A program made the position numbers and the translations under genes. 64,000 nt of DNA, taken from the NCBI GenBank assembly GCA_947573605.1, contig CANPGM010000014.1:1-64000 (forward strand), written 5' to 3'. The notes beneath the pieces are model-generated. The model saw only the letters and a list, made by a program, of their open reading frames with translations, had not been told where the DNA came from and ran no database searches. The first letter of the stretch is position 1, and the number at the start of each line of letters is the position of its first letter. Of the stretch, positions 37,401-45,040 are shown one piece after another. The DNA comes from an uncultured Roseburia sp. GTDB taxonomy: Bacteria > Bacillota > Clostridia > Lachnospirales > Lachnospiraceae.

Positions 37401-37478
37401 CGGGTGGAAAATTCTTATGCAAGACGTTATCATCACATGAAAGAGATTTTGCTGGATTATTTCTCGAAAAGACATTAA
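34443..37478 (+). CDS. SF1 (UPF1/DNA2-like) helicase with C-terminal VSR/DUF2726-like nuclease domain
   Basis: About 1011 residues. The N-terminus (about 1-70, AIHEGKWLKIEYRNRSGE) resembles the Sm-like barrel of WYL domains, usually a ligand or nucleic-acid sensor; this is tentative. The SF1 helicase core has Walker A GPPGTGKTN (about 348), Walker B ILDEASQ (about 606), motif III VGDPQQLNP (about 630), motif V VHAFQGDEKD (about 784) and motif VI TSRARDRLIVLS (about 825). The C-terminus (about 895-1011) has FDFVV ... LAIELDGKEH ... RDERK, the acidic/Lys pattern of VSR/DUF559/DUF2726 nucleases. ATG 34443 follows CAGGAG; the longer frame has no signal. It should unwind and cut nucleic acid. The pairing with the TIR gene suggests defence. 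Confidence 0.85.
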   Translation: MNTINRDIFKAIHEGKWLKIEYRNRSGEVTKYWIGIRDMNLKKRALKVDGLHLSKYTVAQYDTVYIDSILSTQIIEGSYCPVNEELVRDISENPHKYKLLFENTANLKILNYLEMCNRLDAVPYCSDFRLVRFIDRDSFSEGCYPLSEEQFREIVKQFQYKADRDAVSEGKLLIRQLAMNVLSIHTDRGLYVLAYRRLHLDVKKRVLRPEEDITICTEFTIDGKTESIRYYLDAEEYELLHDFERHQEKIKDCVAKRANRAVCVDDMPYVIGIGMDVILDLHKEYNAILTMYQENTVTFPIRAFFGDLLERPRRRKAYPIAFLNQEMNLDQLLAIHNAMKYPVAYIQGPPGTGKTNTIINTIITAFFNERTVLFASYNNVPIDGVFEKLASLTYHGEKIPFPVLRLGNGQKIKEAISYIKELYERTEGIRVFEATLDRRKDDRVRRARKLSDLLKKYEERLDLTERSETLKRLLEYQQQAGNKIKLLPFQADLQGRQLEQVNRKIKEMGDVTDGDARALLDHNEEEFYQFLFYSSAGYIKRLGSGRYADFMEILYDTDEKKQMEAFHKYFSKTENVRKMQKVFPIMITTCISAHKIGEPKPMFDMTILDEASQCNTAVSLVPIIRGDNLMLVGDPQQLNPVILLDELTNRKLRRKYRVAEEYDYRTNSVYKTYLACDAVSDEVLLRNHYRCHEKIIEFNNKKYYNSKLNICSSRNESRPLFYFDVQGECGDAKNTAPAEVREIIRIAGENREKSIGVITPFVNQRKLIEAALEKENLGNVVCGTVHAFQGDEKDMVLFSTAVTEHTHAGTYEWLKNNKELINVATSRARDRLIVLSNSQNLERLHKSGEEDDFYELVEYVRNNGESEVSSKQVNSRALGIKPFRAETEEAFLKNLNHALENIWLSESSFTIERQVAVSDIFREKSGGEDLFYRDCFDFVVYEKQPGREVPILAIELDGKEHFEDEIVQVRDERKRELCREQDLQMIRVENSYARRYHHMKEILLDYFSKRH

Positions 37479-37551
37479 TTGCCGCAGTTTGATGTAATAT
37501 GTGCCTGCGGCCTTAAGAATGGCAGGATATGGAAAGGGCATGGTATTTTTT

Positions 37552-38889
37552 ATGAAAGATTTAACGAAAGGAAAACCGTCGGTATTGATTCTGACCTTTG
37601 CGCTTCCTATTTTTTTTGGAAATCTTCTTCAGCTTACATATAGTCTTACGGATACGCGGATTGTCGGGTCTTTTCTCGGAGAAGACGCGCTGGCGGCGGT
37701 TGGCGCGACAAGTCCGTTAAGCGGTCTGATCATCGGTTTTCTGCTTGGAATTGCCAATGGGTTTGCGATTATTACGGCGCAGCGGTACGGGGCGAAGGAT
37801 ATTTCCGGTTTGAAAAAATCGTTTGCGGCTTCGCTCAGGCTCGGCGGAATAATGGCTGTCGGTATCACTGCGGCGGGGATTTTGTTTGTAAATCCGCTGC
37901 TGCGATTCCTTAGAGTTCCGGATAAACTTATGCATACGGCCCGTTCTTATATATTAATTATTATTGCGGGCCTTCTGATTACGCTTCTTTACGATGTGCT
38001 TATGGCAGTAATGCGTGCGGTTGGGGATACGATCACGCCGCTTTTGATACTTACGTTGTCTGTCGTATTAAATATTGCAGGCGACTTATTTTTTGTCGTC
38101 GTATTGCGGGCGGGCGTGTGTGGCGCTGCAGTGGCAACGGTTTTGGCGCAGCTGATTGCGTTGGCTGTCTGTTACGTTTATATGGTAAGGAAATATGAAA
38201 TGCTCCGGCTTAGGAAAGAAGATTTCCATATAGATGATAAGAACATGGAAAAGCAGATGCTAAGTTCCGGTCTTTCGATGGGATTTATGAGTTCGCTTGT
38301 AAACATCGGTTCGCTGACGCTGCAGACGGCAATCAATCAGCTTGGACAGGATATCATCGTAGCGCATACTGCGGCAAGAAAAATTACCGAAATATTTATG
38401 ATTATGTTCGGTGTATTCGGACAGGCGATGGCGACCTACTGCGGACAGAATCTCGGAGCGGGTGAAATCGGCCGCATAAAAAAGGGAATTTTACTTTCAA
38501 TTTTGTATACTTGTATTTGGTGTACCTTTGCTATTGCTGCAAGCTACACGATAGGTCCGTGGCTTGTCCGGCTGGTAACGGGCAGCGGAAATGAAACGGT
38601 TCTTACAAATGCAACGAATTATCTCAAATTCGATACGCTTTTTTACTATGTGACGGCGTTGATTTGTATTATCCGCAATGCGCTGCAGGGGCTTGGCGAT
38701 CACATTACGCCTTTGGTATCGAGTTCGCTTGAGATGGTCGGAAAAATTATCATTGCACAGACGTTGGTGGAGTGGTTACAATATACGGGAGTGATTGTAG
38801 CGGAACCGATTGTATGGTTTATCATGGTAATTCCGCTTCTGATACGGATTGTTCGAATGCCTGTGCTGAAAAAAAGCGCCTGCGGATGA
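37552..38889 (+). CDS. MATE family efflux transporter
   Basis: About 446 residues with twelve predicted helices and the MATE-like start SVLILTFALPIFFGNLLQ. It is a different branch from the MATE pump at 4.8-6.2 kb. ATG 37552 is chosen because the family begins with this KDLTKGKP segment; ATG 37540, four residues upstream, lies closer to the GGAAAGGG ribosome binding site and is equally possible. No regulator gene is adjacent. Substrate unknown. Confidence 0.87.
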   Translation: MKDLTKGKPSVLILTFALPIFFGNLLQLTYSLTDTRIVGSFLGEDALAAVGATSPLSGLIIGFLLGIANGFAIITAQRYGAKDISGLKKSFAASLRLGGIMAVGITAAGILFVNPLLRFLRVPDKLMHTARSYILIIIAGLLITLLYDVLMAVMRAVGDTITPLLILTLSVVLNIAGDLFFVVVLRAGVCGAAVATVLAQLIALAVCYVYMVRKYEMLRLRKEDFHIDDKNMEKQMLSSGLSMGFMSSLVNIGSLTLQTAINQLGQDIIVAHTAARKITEIFMIMFGVFGQAMATYCGQNLGAGEIGRIKKGILLSILYTCIWCTFAIAASYTIGPWLVRLVTGSGNETVLTNATNYLKFDTLFYYVTALICIIRNALQGLGDHITPLVSSSLEMVGKIIIAQTLVEWLQYTGVIVAEPIVWFIMVIPLLIRIVRMPVLKKSACG

Positions 38890-38910
38890 AGTGAGATACC
38901 CGGCAGGCGC
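38876..38910 (+). terminator. Hairpin overlapping the end of the MATE gene
   Basis: GCGCCTGC (38876-38883) pairs with GCAGGCGC (38903-38910) across a 19-nt loop that contains the stop codon. There is no T-tract. Confidence 0.4.
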
Positions 38911-39127
38911 AACGATATTATGATAAAATAAGAATAATTACTTTTTGTAAGAGCTTTTGTCGAAAACGAAGAAAGGTTTTCAGGAATGTTGCGATCGTCG
39001 GAGCGGGTAGGATTCAAAACCGGCCTATATAATGATTCGCGTATTGACCGCTTGTGGAGGTTACAGGTGGTCAATGCACGAAATACACCTGTATTTTATC
39101 GACCGCTTTATTTGCGATTGATTCCAT

Positions 39128-39690
39128 TTATTTTAAGTTAGAAGAATCGATATTTCCATGTACATCGATAAGACTTAACTCCGAAAGCTCCTGCCTGCAG
39201 TCATTTACTCTTCCTGAACAGGTTTTGTAGTCCTTTATGGTTTTGATGATTTCTTTGCCGTTGTCTCCGGTAAAGGTCGTCAGGCTGTTTTTTGCGAAGA
39301 AGCCGGAAAGGGAGGAAAGGTTTGCCTTTAAGTTAGTTGCTTCATCTTCATATGATTCAATCAATGATTTTTGAATTTCTGACGACTGTTCTTTTATAGA
39401 GCGTGTCTCATTTGCAGAAATATTTTCATTAATTAAGAGTTTCTTTTAGTTCTTTATATTTTTAAATGTGTGAATCAAGAGATTTTTTTGAGTTTTATAA
39501 GAATTTGTGAGTTCTAAAGCCTTTTGTCTTGTTTCTTCCTGTGCGTGAAGTCCTTTAGAAATTTGAGATACTAATGCACTTATTGTAAGAGTTGTCCCCA
39601 TAGAGATAGCAGTATTGAGAGCAATAGGGGCAATTTGTTACCCTATACGGGCAACTTTTGCAGCAGCAAGAGGTTTACTGTTAAATCACC
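39128..39690 (-). pseudogene. Phage tail tape-measure protein fragment, decayed
   Basis: Read on the minus strand, 39690-39480 encodes KPLAAAKVARIG, a stop, then QIAPIALNTAISMG, LVSQISKGLHAQEE and TRQKALELTNSYKTQ, which resembles the region after the hydrophobic part of siphophage tape-measure proteins. A frameshift follows near 39460, another stop near 39447, and the frame resumes as ETRSIKEQSSEIQKSLIE and IESYEDEATNLKANLSSLSG to 39128. Only a few hundred bases of a gene normally of several kb remain, and no other phage gene is nearby, so it is a prophage relic. Confidence 0.55.
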
Positions 39691-39830
39691 ATTTAATATT
39701 TAAATATTATATTAGATTTTCTGTATGTGCAGAGCAGTATTTATCTGGTTTGTGGAGAGCCGGATGTAGATTTTTTTTTGTTTTACAGTATAATCTAAGA
39801 AAGAAAATTTTAAAGGAGATTGGAAGTCAT

Positions 39831-40427
39831 ATGAAACGGAAGCGTATTTTTTTTACCATCTTATTTATAATAGTATTAGGCTTGTCGGCTTGTTCATCGC
39901 AAGAGAAAAAGCTTGCAGGTAAGTATATTGACAAATATGATGAAACACATTACTTGAGTTTCAATGAAGATGGCTCATTCGTTGATAATTTTTTAACGAC
40001 TACGAGTAAAGGAAATACAGATATTTCAGATTTCTACATTTATCAAATTGATAAGGATGGATTTATTACTATAATTTCTACATTAGAAAATGAATTTCAA
40101 GATTCGCTTGATAAATATGAACTTGGATGGTTATATAATGATTCTATTGGTATATGGTTAGATGGAACATTACCAATTACTGAAACTCAAACATATATTT
40201 CCTGTTTGTTAAATGGATATATATTTGAATTTCATTTTAATAATGATGGTACATATGAACATACATCAATTTCAAATAACGAAATCGTTCACACTGATAA
40301 TGGAATATATACAACAAATGAAAATGAAGTTGTCTGCACAAGCGAAGAAGGTGTAACAACAACTTTTATAAGTGCAAAAGATAAAGTTTTTTGTGTTCAA
40401 TATATTAAAATAGACGTTAAAAATTAA
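39831..40427 (+). CDS. Putative lipoprotein from AT-rich DNA
   Basis: A 198-residue protein with a lipoprotein signal ending LGLSAC after a Lys/Arg-rich start. The mature part has two similar-looking stretches of the form LSFNEDGSF (about residue 43) and FEFHFNNDGTYEH (about 130), typical of small beta-sheet lipoproteins. Function is not recognised. ATG 39831 is chosen because the signal peptide starts there; AAGGAG lies 12 nt upstream. The gene is strongly AT-rich compared with its surroundings, suggesting transfer along with the phage relic just before it. Confidence 0.65.
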   Translation: MKRKRIFFTILFIIVLGLSACSSQEKKLAGKYIDKYDETHYLSFNEDGSFVDNFLTTTSKGNTDISDFYIYQIDKDGFITIISTLENEFQDSLDKYELGWLYNDSIGIWLDGTLPITETQTYISCLLNGYIFEFHFNNDGTYEHTSISNNEIVHTDNGIYTTNENEVVCTSEEGVTTTFISAKDKVFCVQYIKIDVKN

Positions 40428-41129
40428 TGATACCAATTTAATTACATCTTTTTTACATAGAGCATTCTTATTTTTGCTGATGTGTATTTTTGCTGATGTG
40501 TATTTTTCAGTGAACCGATTTGCTGTAAGATGTTCTATGACATTTTCGTTGATGATATCGAAAACCAGATAAAATCAAAAATAGTATCTAAGAATACCAA
40601 ATTTGTATGAAACAAATAATAAATATCATTTTGTTGTCGGTATCCTTTCGGAGTGTGCGTCACGTCTGCCGTTTCCGGCTGCTTTGTAGCGTGCGGCTGC
40701 TATCCATTGCTTATTTAAACCACAAGGCTATGCCGCACGCTTCACAAATATTTTTATTCATATTCCAATCTACCTGCCCTTGCCAGGAGAGGGTTCCTGT
40801 GTTGCAATAAATTGCTATTCGCGACGCCTTTTCATTTTTCTACGTCTTTTTCATTATGTATCACGCCGCAGCGCCTTGTGAATTTACATGAGACACTGGC
40901 GCAACACTTTTATCGTTTTTTCAACTCCTATTCCCTTTTTTGCTTTTTTAAATTGAAGCGACCATTGTATTAGATTCAATAAAACAATTCCGGTTTCAGA
41001 TGCCGGATGGCGGATTTCATTAACGGTTCTGTTTTATCACCTTATAGGAAACTGCGTCGTCAGACGCATGCAAGCGTCACGAAGAAATGCTTTTTATGAA
41101 ACAAAATCTGAAAAACGTTTCATGAATTA
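40428..41129. other. Gene-poor stretch of about 0.7 kb
   Basis: No convincing gene is found. The longest frame (40607-40810) has no family resemblance or ribosome binding site. At 40469-40500 a 16-bp unit (TATTTTTGCTGATGTG) is repeated twice in tandem. A small GCGTC/GACGC hairpin lies near 41054-41067, and ATGAAAC (41096-41102) is mirrored by GTTTCAT (41117-41123) just before the next promoter, possibly an operator. Confidence 0.4.
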
Positions 41130-41157
41130 TAGACAATTTATAATAATGTTGTATAAT
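41130..41157 (+). promoter_or_regulatory. Promoter for the DUF2087 regulator gene
   Basis: TAGACA (41130-41135) and TATAAT (41152-41157) with 16-bp spacing, 40 bp before a start codon with a perfect AAAGGAGG ribosome binding site. The ATGAAAC/GTTTCAT inverted repeat is directly upstream. Confidence 0.5.
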
Positions 41158-41197
41158 AAAAGGACATTGACTAATCAAATTCAAAGGAGGTTTTTGT

Positions 41198-41950
41198 ATG
41201 TTCTGGAATTATCGTACGGATGAAATCAAACGGGGATTTGCGGAAAAAGAAGATCGTTATGTCTGTATTTTTTGTGAAGCGGATTTTGAAAAGGGGCGGA
41301 TTTATCAAATCGGAGAGGAATATTTTGACGCGTTCGGGGCCGTAAAATATCATGTGGAATCGGAACATGGAGGCGCCCAACAATTTCTGTTGAGTCAGGA
41401 ATCCGGTGTGACGGGGCTTTCCGAAATACACAAAAGTCTGATTTCACTGCTTTTTTTGGACAAAACCGATAAGGAAATCAGCGAAGCGCTTGGAATTGCG
41501 CCGTCGACGGTTCGGAGCCATAAATTCAGACTTCGGGAAAAAGAAAAGCAGGCGAAAGTGTTTCTGGCGATTATGGCGCTATTGGAGGACAGGGCGGGGA
41601 AATCAGTTGGACGAAATGATATCGGAACGCTGGAGGAACTGCACAGCTCTGCGAAAATGGTAGACGACCGTTATAATATTACGGATAGCGAGCGTAAGAA
41701 AACGATTTCTTCTTATATGGATAAAAACGGAAAATTAAAGCAGTTTCCTGCAAAGGAGAAGAAAAAGATTATTATTCTGCGTGAAATTACAAATAATTTC
41801 AAACGGGGCGCCGGTTATACAGAAAAAGAGGTCGACCGGATTTTAAAAAGGATTTACGAAGAGGATTACGCGACGCTGCGCCGCGCACTGATTGAATACG
41901 GATTTATGGATCGGGCGGCGGACGGCAGCAGATACAGGGTAAAGGAATAG
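41198..41950 (+). CDS. HTH regulator with C-terminal DUF2087 domain
   Basis: A 250-residue regulator. A Cys-containing N-terminal part is followed by a LuxR/sigma-70-region-4-like HTH (about 75-115: LFLDKTDKEISEALGIAPSTVRSHKFRL) and a C-terminal DUF2087 domain (about 165-250, KLKQFPAKEKKKIIIL ... GYTEKEVDRIL). DUF2087 is a predicted nucleic-acid-binding domain of unknown detail. A LytTR/DUF3021/ABC-exporter operon starts 100 bp downstream on the same strand, and this protein may help control it. Confidence 0.8.
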   Translation: MFWNYRTDEIKRGFAEKEDRYVCIFCEADFEKGRIYQIGEEYFDAFGAVKYHVESEHGGAQQFLLSQESGVTGLSEIHKSLISLLFLDKTDKEISEALGIAPSTVRSHKFRLREKEKQAKVFLAIMALLEDRAGKSVGRNDIGTLEELHSSAKMVDDRYNITDSERKKTISSYMDKNGKLKQFPAKEKKKIIILREITNNFKRGAGYTEKEVDRILKRIYEEDYATLRRALIEYGFMDRAADGSRYRVKE

Positions 41951-42050
41951 AAACGGGCATGTCAGGTATGAAATCCGGCAGCTTATGTCTTCCTCTCTTG
42001 TATCTTGTTTCGTTACCTGGTATGTTTGGTGCAAAGAAGGGAGTGGGGAT

Positions 42051-42494
42051 TTGAAAATTTCAATCAATGTGAAGGATGAAGCGGATGATACGCAAATCAC
42101 AATCGACTGTCGCCGACTGACGCCGGAAATCGAAAAAATAATAGCAATGCTTCGGATGCTGGACCAACAGCTTACCGTTATGAAAGCGGGGGAAACGTAT
42201 CTTTTGGACGCCGCTAAAATCATTTACATCGAATCGGTCGACCGGAAGACGTTTATCTATACGGTAGACGACTGCTTTGAGTCAAAGTTAAAGCTTTACG
42301 AAATAGAAGAACGCCTTTGCGAAAGCGGTTTTTTCCGCGCCGGAAAATCCTGTATTGTCCAATTAAGACATATCAGGTCTCTGAAAACAGACGTGGACAG
42401 AAAGCTGCGCCTTACGCTGGAAAATGGGGAACAGCTGATTGTTTCAAGGCAGTATGCGGAAGAGCTGAAAAGAAGACTGGGGGTGATAAAATGA
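42051..42494 (+). CDS. LytTR-type transcriptional regulator
   Basis: A 147-residue regulator without receiver domain; the LytTR DNA-binding domain covers about residues 45-147 (AGETYLLDAAKIIYIES ... YEIEERL ... FFRAGKSCIVQ). Start is TTG 42051, with GGGAG about 8 nt before it; upstream codons of the frame encode no plausible domain. Its stop overlaps the ATG of a DUF3021 membrane protein (ATGA). LytTR/DUF3021 pairs usually control a following ABC transporter, which is present here. Confidence 0.85.
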   Translation: MKISINVKDEADDTQITIDCRRLTPEIEKIIAMLRMLDQQLTVMKAGETYLLDAAKIIYIESVDRKTFIYTVDDCFESKLKLYEIEERLCESGFFRAGKSCIVQLRHIRSLKTDVDRKLRLTLENGEQLIVSRQYAEELKRRLGVIK

Positions 42495-42973
42495 AAAAAG
42501 GAGAAACCGTCTTTGATTATTTAAGCCAGGTAATGATTATTTTCGGAAGTACTTTACTTATCCTTTCTGTTTTTTGCATTCTGTTCGGAGAAGAAGCAAA
42601 GGACTATTCCGCCATGTTTGCGCTCGGAAGCAAGGGGCTTAGCGTGGATATCATGTATCAGTTTTTTCTCGTATCGGTTATCATCGCCGCCCTGCGGTTC
42701 CTTTTCTTTACGGATCGATGGATTAAAAATCTGTCGCTGACGCTTCGAACGTTAAGCATGTTTGCACTTGTGCTGGCGACTGTAATTACTTTTATTTTGC
42801 TTTTTGACTGGTTTCCGACGGATGATGCGAAGGCATGGGTGGGTTTTGTCGTGTGTTTTTTATTCAGTATTGCGGTCAGCACGGGAATTTCAATTTTAAA
42901 GGAGAAAACGGAAAACACAAAAATGGAGAAAGCCTTAGAACGCATAAAGTCTGAAAAAACGAAGGAGATTTGA
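42491..42973 (+). CDS. DUF3021 membrane protein, LytTR partner
   Basis: A 160-residue protein with four membrane helices (about 15-35, 55-75, 85-108 and 118-135) and a charged cytoplasmic tail. The size and pairing fit DUF3021, where the membrane protein is thought to sense a signal and restrain the coupled LytTR regulator. It overlaps the regulator gene by 4 bp. Confidence 0.82.
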   Translation: MKKGETVFDYLSQVMIIFGSTLLILSVFCILFGEEAKDYSAMFALGSKGLSVDIMYQFFLVSVIIAALRFLFFTDRWIKNLSLTLRTLSMFALVLATVITFILLFDWFPTDDAKAWVGFVVCFLFSIAVSTGISILKEKTENTKMEKALERIKSEKTKEI

Positions 42974-43011
42974 GATTTTAGATTCCCAAAACGGAATCAT
43001 GGGAGGTAAGT

Positions 43012-43875
43012 ATGGAATACGCAATTAAGGCAGATCATATCGGGCATCGGTTCGGCGGGAAAAGCGTTCTGAAGGCGCTGAATCTAAAGGTTGGATACGG
43101 AGAGATTTTCGGGCTTCTTGGGCCGTCGGGCGCAGGCAAGACAACGCTGATTAAAATTCTGACGGGGCAGCTTCGGGCGACAGAGGGAACGGCAAGTCTT
43201 TTCGGCAGGGAGACCGGAACGCTTACGGGAGCGGATTACGGTGAGATCGGGATTATGATGGATTGTTTTGGACTGTATGAGCGGCTGAGCTGTTATGAAA
43301 ACCTGAAAATATTTGCAAATATATACGGTATTGCAGGGAAAAAGAACAGAAGGGAAAAAATTGAGCGCATGTTGGACAGTGTGGGACTGCTTGCGTCAAA
43401 AAACACAGATGCAATGAAGTTATCAAAGGGTATGAGAAGCAGACTTCTGCTTGCCCGTGCGCTTCTTGGGGAACCGAAGGCGTTATTTTTGGACGAACCG
43501 ACAAGCGGTCTTGACCCGGTTACCGCAGAAGAAATCCACAGGCTGATAGAGGCGGAAAGACAGGCAGGGGTCACCGTATTTTTAACGACGCATCATATGG
43601 CGGAGGCAGAGAAGCTCTGCAGCCGGATTGCACTGCTGCATAACGGAGAAATCGTAGAGTCCGGTTCGCCCGGGGAAATCTGCAGAAGGTATAATCATCA
43701 GAAAAAAATACTGCTTCATCTTTATGACGGTACGGACTTAACGCTTCCGCATGACGCTGAAGCGGCGGAAACGATAGAACGTTGTCTGAGAAACGGTGAA
43801 ATCGAGACCATTCATTCTTCGGAGCCGGATTTGGAAACGGTATTTATGGAATTGACAGGAAGGAAGTTGGTATAG
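43012..43875 (+). CDS. ABC transporter ATP-binding protein of LytTR-controlled exporter
   Basis: A 287-residue ABC ATPase with Walker A GPSGAGKTT, signature LSKGMRSRL, Walker B ALFLDEP, D-loop GLDP and H-loop TTHHMAEAE, followed by a C-terminal extension. This is the DrrA/CcmA-like subclass that works with ABC-2 permeases. The ribosome binding site GGGAGG lies 6 nt before the ATG. It ends directly before the permease start. Confidence 0.9.
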   Translation: MEYAIKADHIGHRFGGKSVLKALNLKVGYGEIFGLLGPSGAGKTTLIKILTGQLRATEGTASLFGRETGTLTGADYGEIGIMMDCFGLYERLSCYENLKIFANIYGIAGKKNRREKIERMLDSVGLLASKNTDAMKLSKGMRSRLLLARALLGEPKALFLDEPTSGLDPVTAEEIHRLIEAERQAGVTVFLTTHHMAEAEKLCSRIALLHNGEIVESGSPGEICRRYNHQKKILLHLYDGTDLTLPHDAEAAETIERCLRNGEIETIHSSEPDLETVFMELTGRKLV

Positions 43876-44568
43876 ATGAAAAATATTACGGCGATTTTTG
43901 CAAAACAGGTAAAAGATACGGTAAAGAACAAAGAGATTCTGATTCAGTTCGTAATGTTTCCGATTCTTACATTAATTATGTATCATACGGTAAAAATAGA
44001 AGGGATGCCGGAGCACTTTTTTACAAATCTTTTTGCGGTGATGTATCTTGGGATGGCTCCGCTGACTTGTATCGCTGCGGTTATATCCGAAGAAAAGGAA
44101 AAAAATACACTGCGGGTGCTTCTGATGTCAAACGTTAAACCGGTGGAATATCTTGTTGGCGTGGGCGGCCATATCTGGCTTATCTGTATGGCCGGCGCCC
44201 TTTTTATCGGAATTGGAGGAGGATATCGGGGAATACTTCTTTGTAAGTTTCTGACGATTATGGGGGTTGGACTTTTAATATCCCTGTTTATTGGGGCTGC
44301 AATCGGCATATGGAGCAAAAATCAAATGACGGCGACGTCGATATCGGTTCCGTTTATGCTCGTGCTTTCCTTTGTTCCGATGCTTTCCATGTTTAATTCA
44401 AATCTCGAAAAAATATCTGAAATGCTGTTTTCGGAACAAATCTATCTGCTGATCAATCGGCTTGGACAGGAAGGCGTGCAGCTTCAAAATGTTGTAATCC
44501 TGCTTTTGAATACGGCGCTTGCAATAGTTCTGTTCTGGTATGCTTACCGCAGGCGCGGTCTGGAATGA
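43876..44568 (+). CDS. ABC-2 type permease
   Basis: A 230-residue protein with about six membrane helices, starting right after the ATPase stop. The segment AVISEEKEKNTLRVLLMS is the conserved cytoplasmic coupling helix of ABC-2 permeases. Together with the ATPase it forms an exporter, perhaps for a drug, peptide or lipid. The gene ends inside a long hairpin. Confidence 0.87.
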   Translation: MKNITAIFAKQVKDTVKNKEILIQFVMFPILTLIMYHTVKIEGMPEHFFTNLFAVMYLGMAPLTCIAAVISEEKEKNTLRVLLMSNVKPVEYLVGVGGHIWLICMAGALFIGIGGGYRGILLCKFLTIMGVGLLISLFIGAAIGIWSKNQMTATSISVPFMLVLSFVPMLSMFNSNLEKISEMLFSEQIYLLINRLGQEGVQLQNVVILLLNTALAIVLFWYAYRRRGLE

Positions 44569-44586
44569 CGGCGCCTGCGGTAAGCA
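44541..44586 (+). terminator. 16-bp perfect hairpin overlapping the permease gene end
   Basis: Arms 44541-44556 and 44571-44586 pair perfectly; the stop codon is in the 14-nt loop. No T-tract follows. Probably the end of the exporter operon. Confidence 0.55.
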
Positions 44587-44656
44587 AAAGAAGATTATCT
44601 TTCTCTGCTTGCAGGCAAAAAATCCATCCAAACATCGTTTTTTTATTCGGTGGGTA

Positions 44657-45040
44657 TTAGCTTTTTATGTTCTCGTTACATCCGGTAAGCCGGTCAACAG
44701 CAAGAGAAGCAGTAGGCTGAAAGTAAAGATCCCTTCCATTATTGCTTTCATACATAAAATCCTTTAACGGTTTACTCGTATATTTTGAAAAATCGCCGTA
44801 TATCGCAAATCGTACGCCATAGTTGATGAACTTCTGGATTATTTCTCCTGCCAAACAAGTACTCAGGACAAAGAAATCGTTTACAATTGCCTCCTTGTTT
44901 ACAGCAATATTTGTGCAGTCGGTTTCGTATTTTACTGTCATGATAAAGTCTAAAGCAGACTGTACATCTGTAATTAATAATTCATCGCTTTTTACAACTG
45001 CAACCTCTATATTATTTTTTCGGATAACTTCTGTTTTCAT
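44657..45040 (-). CDS. DUF4180 domain protein
   Basis: A 127-residue soluble protein matching DUF4180 (NNIEVAVVKSDELLITDVQSALDFI; NDFFVLSTCLAGEIIQKFINYG; GDFSKYTSKPLKDF). Function unknown; the family is often encoded next to TetR regulators in Firmicutes, as here. ATG 45040 has GGAGGT 4-5 nt before it and lies inside the TetR gene (29-bp overlap). Confidence 0.85.
   Translation of the reverse strand: MKTEVIRKNNIEVAVVKSDELLITDVQSALDFIMTVKYETDCTNIAVNKEAIVNDFFVLSTCLAGEIIQKFINYGVRFAIYGDFSKYTSKPLKDFMYESNNGRDLYFQPTASLAVDRLTGCNENIKS

Noticed and set aside
38987-39142. A 51-codon frame after the MATE gene
   Set aside because: No ribosome binding site and no resemblance to any known protein; it runs into the phage relic on the other strand.
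40607-40810. A 67-codon frame in the gene-poor stretch
   Set aside because: No ribosome binding site, no family resemblance, and unusual Arg/Cys/Ser content typical of a chance frame.
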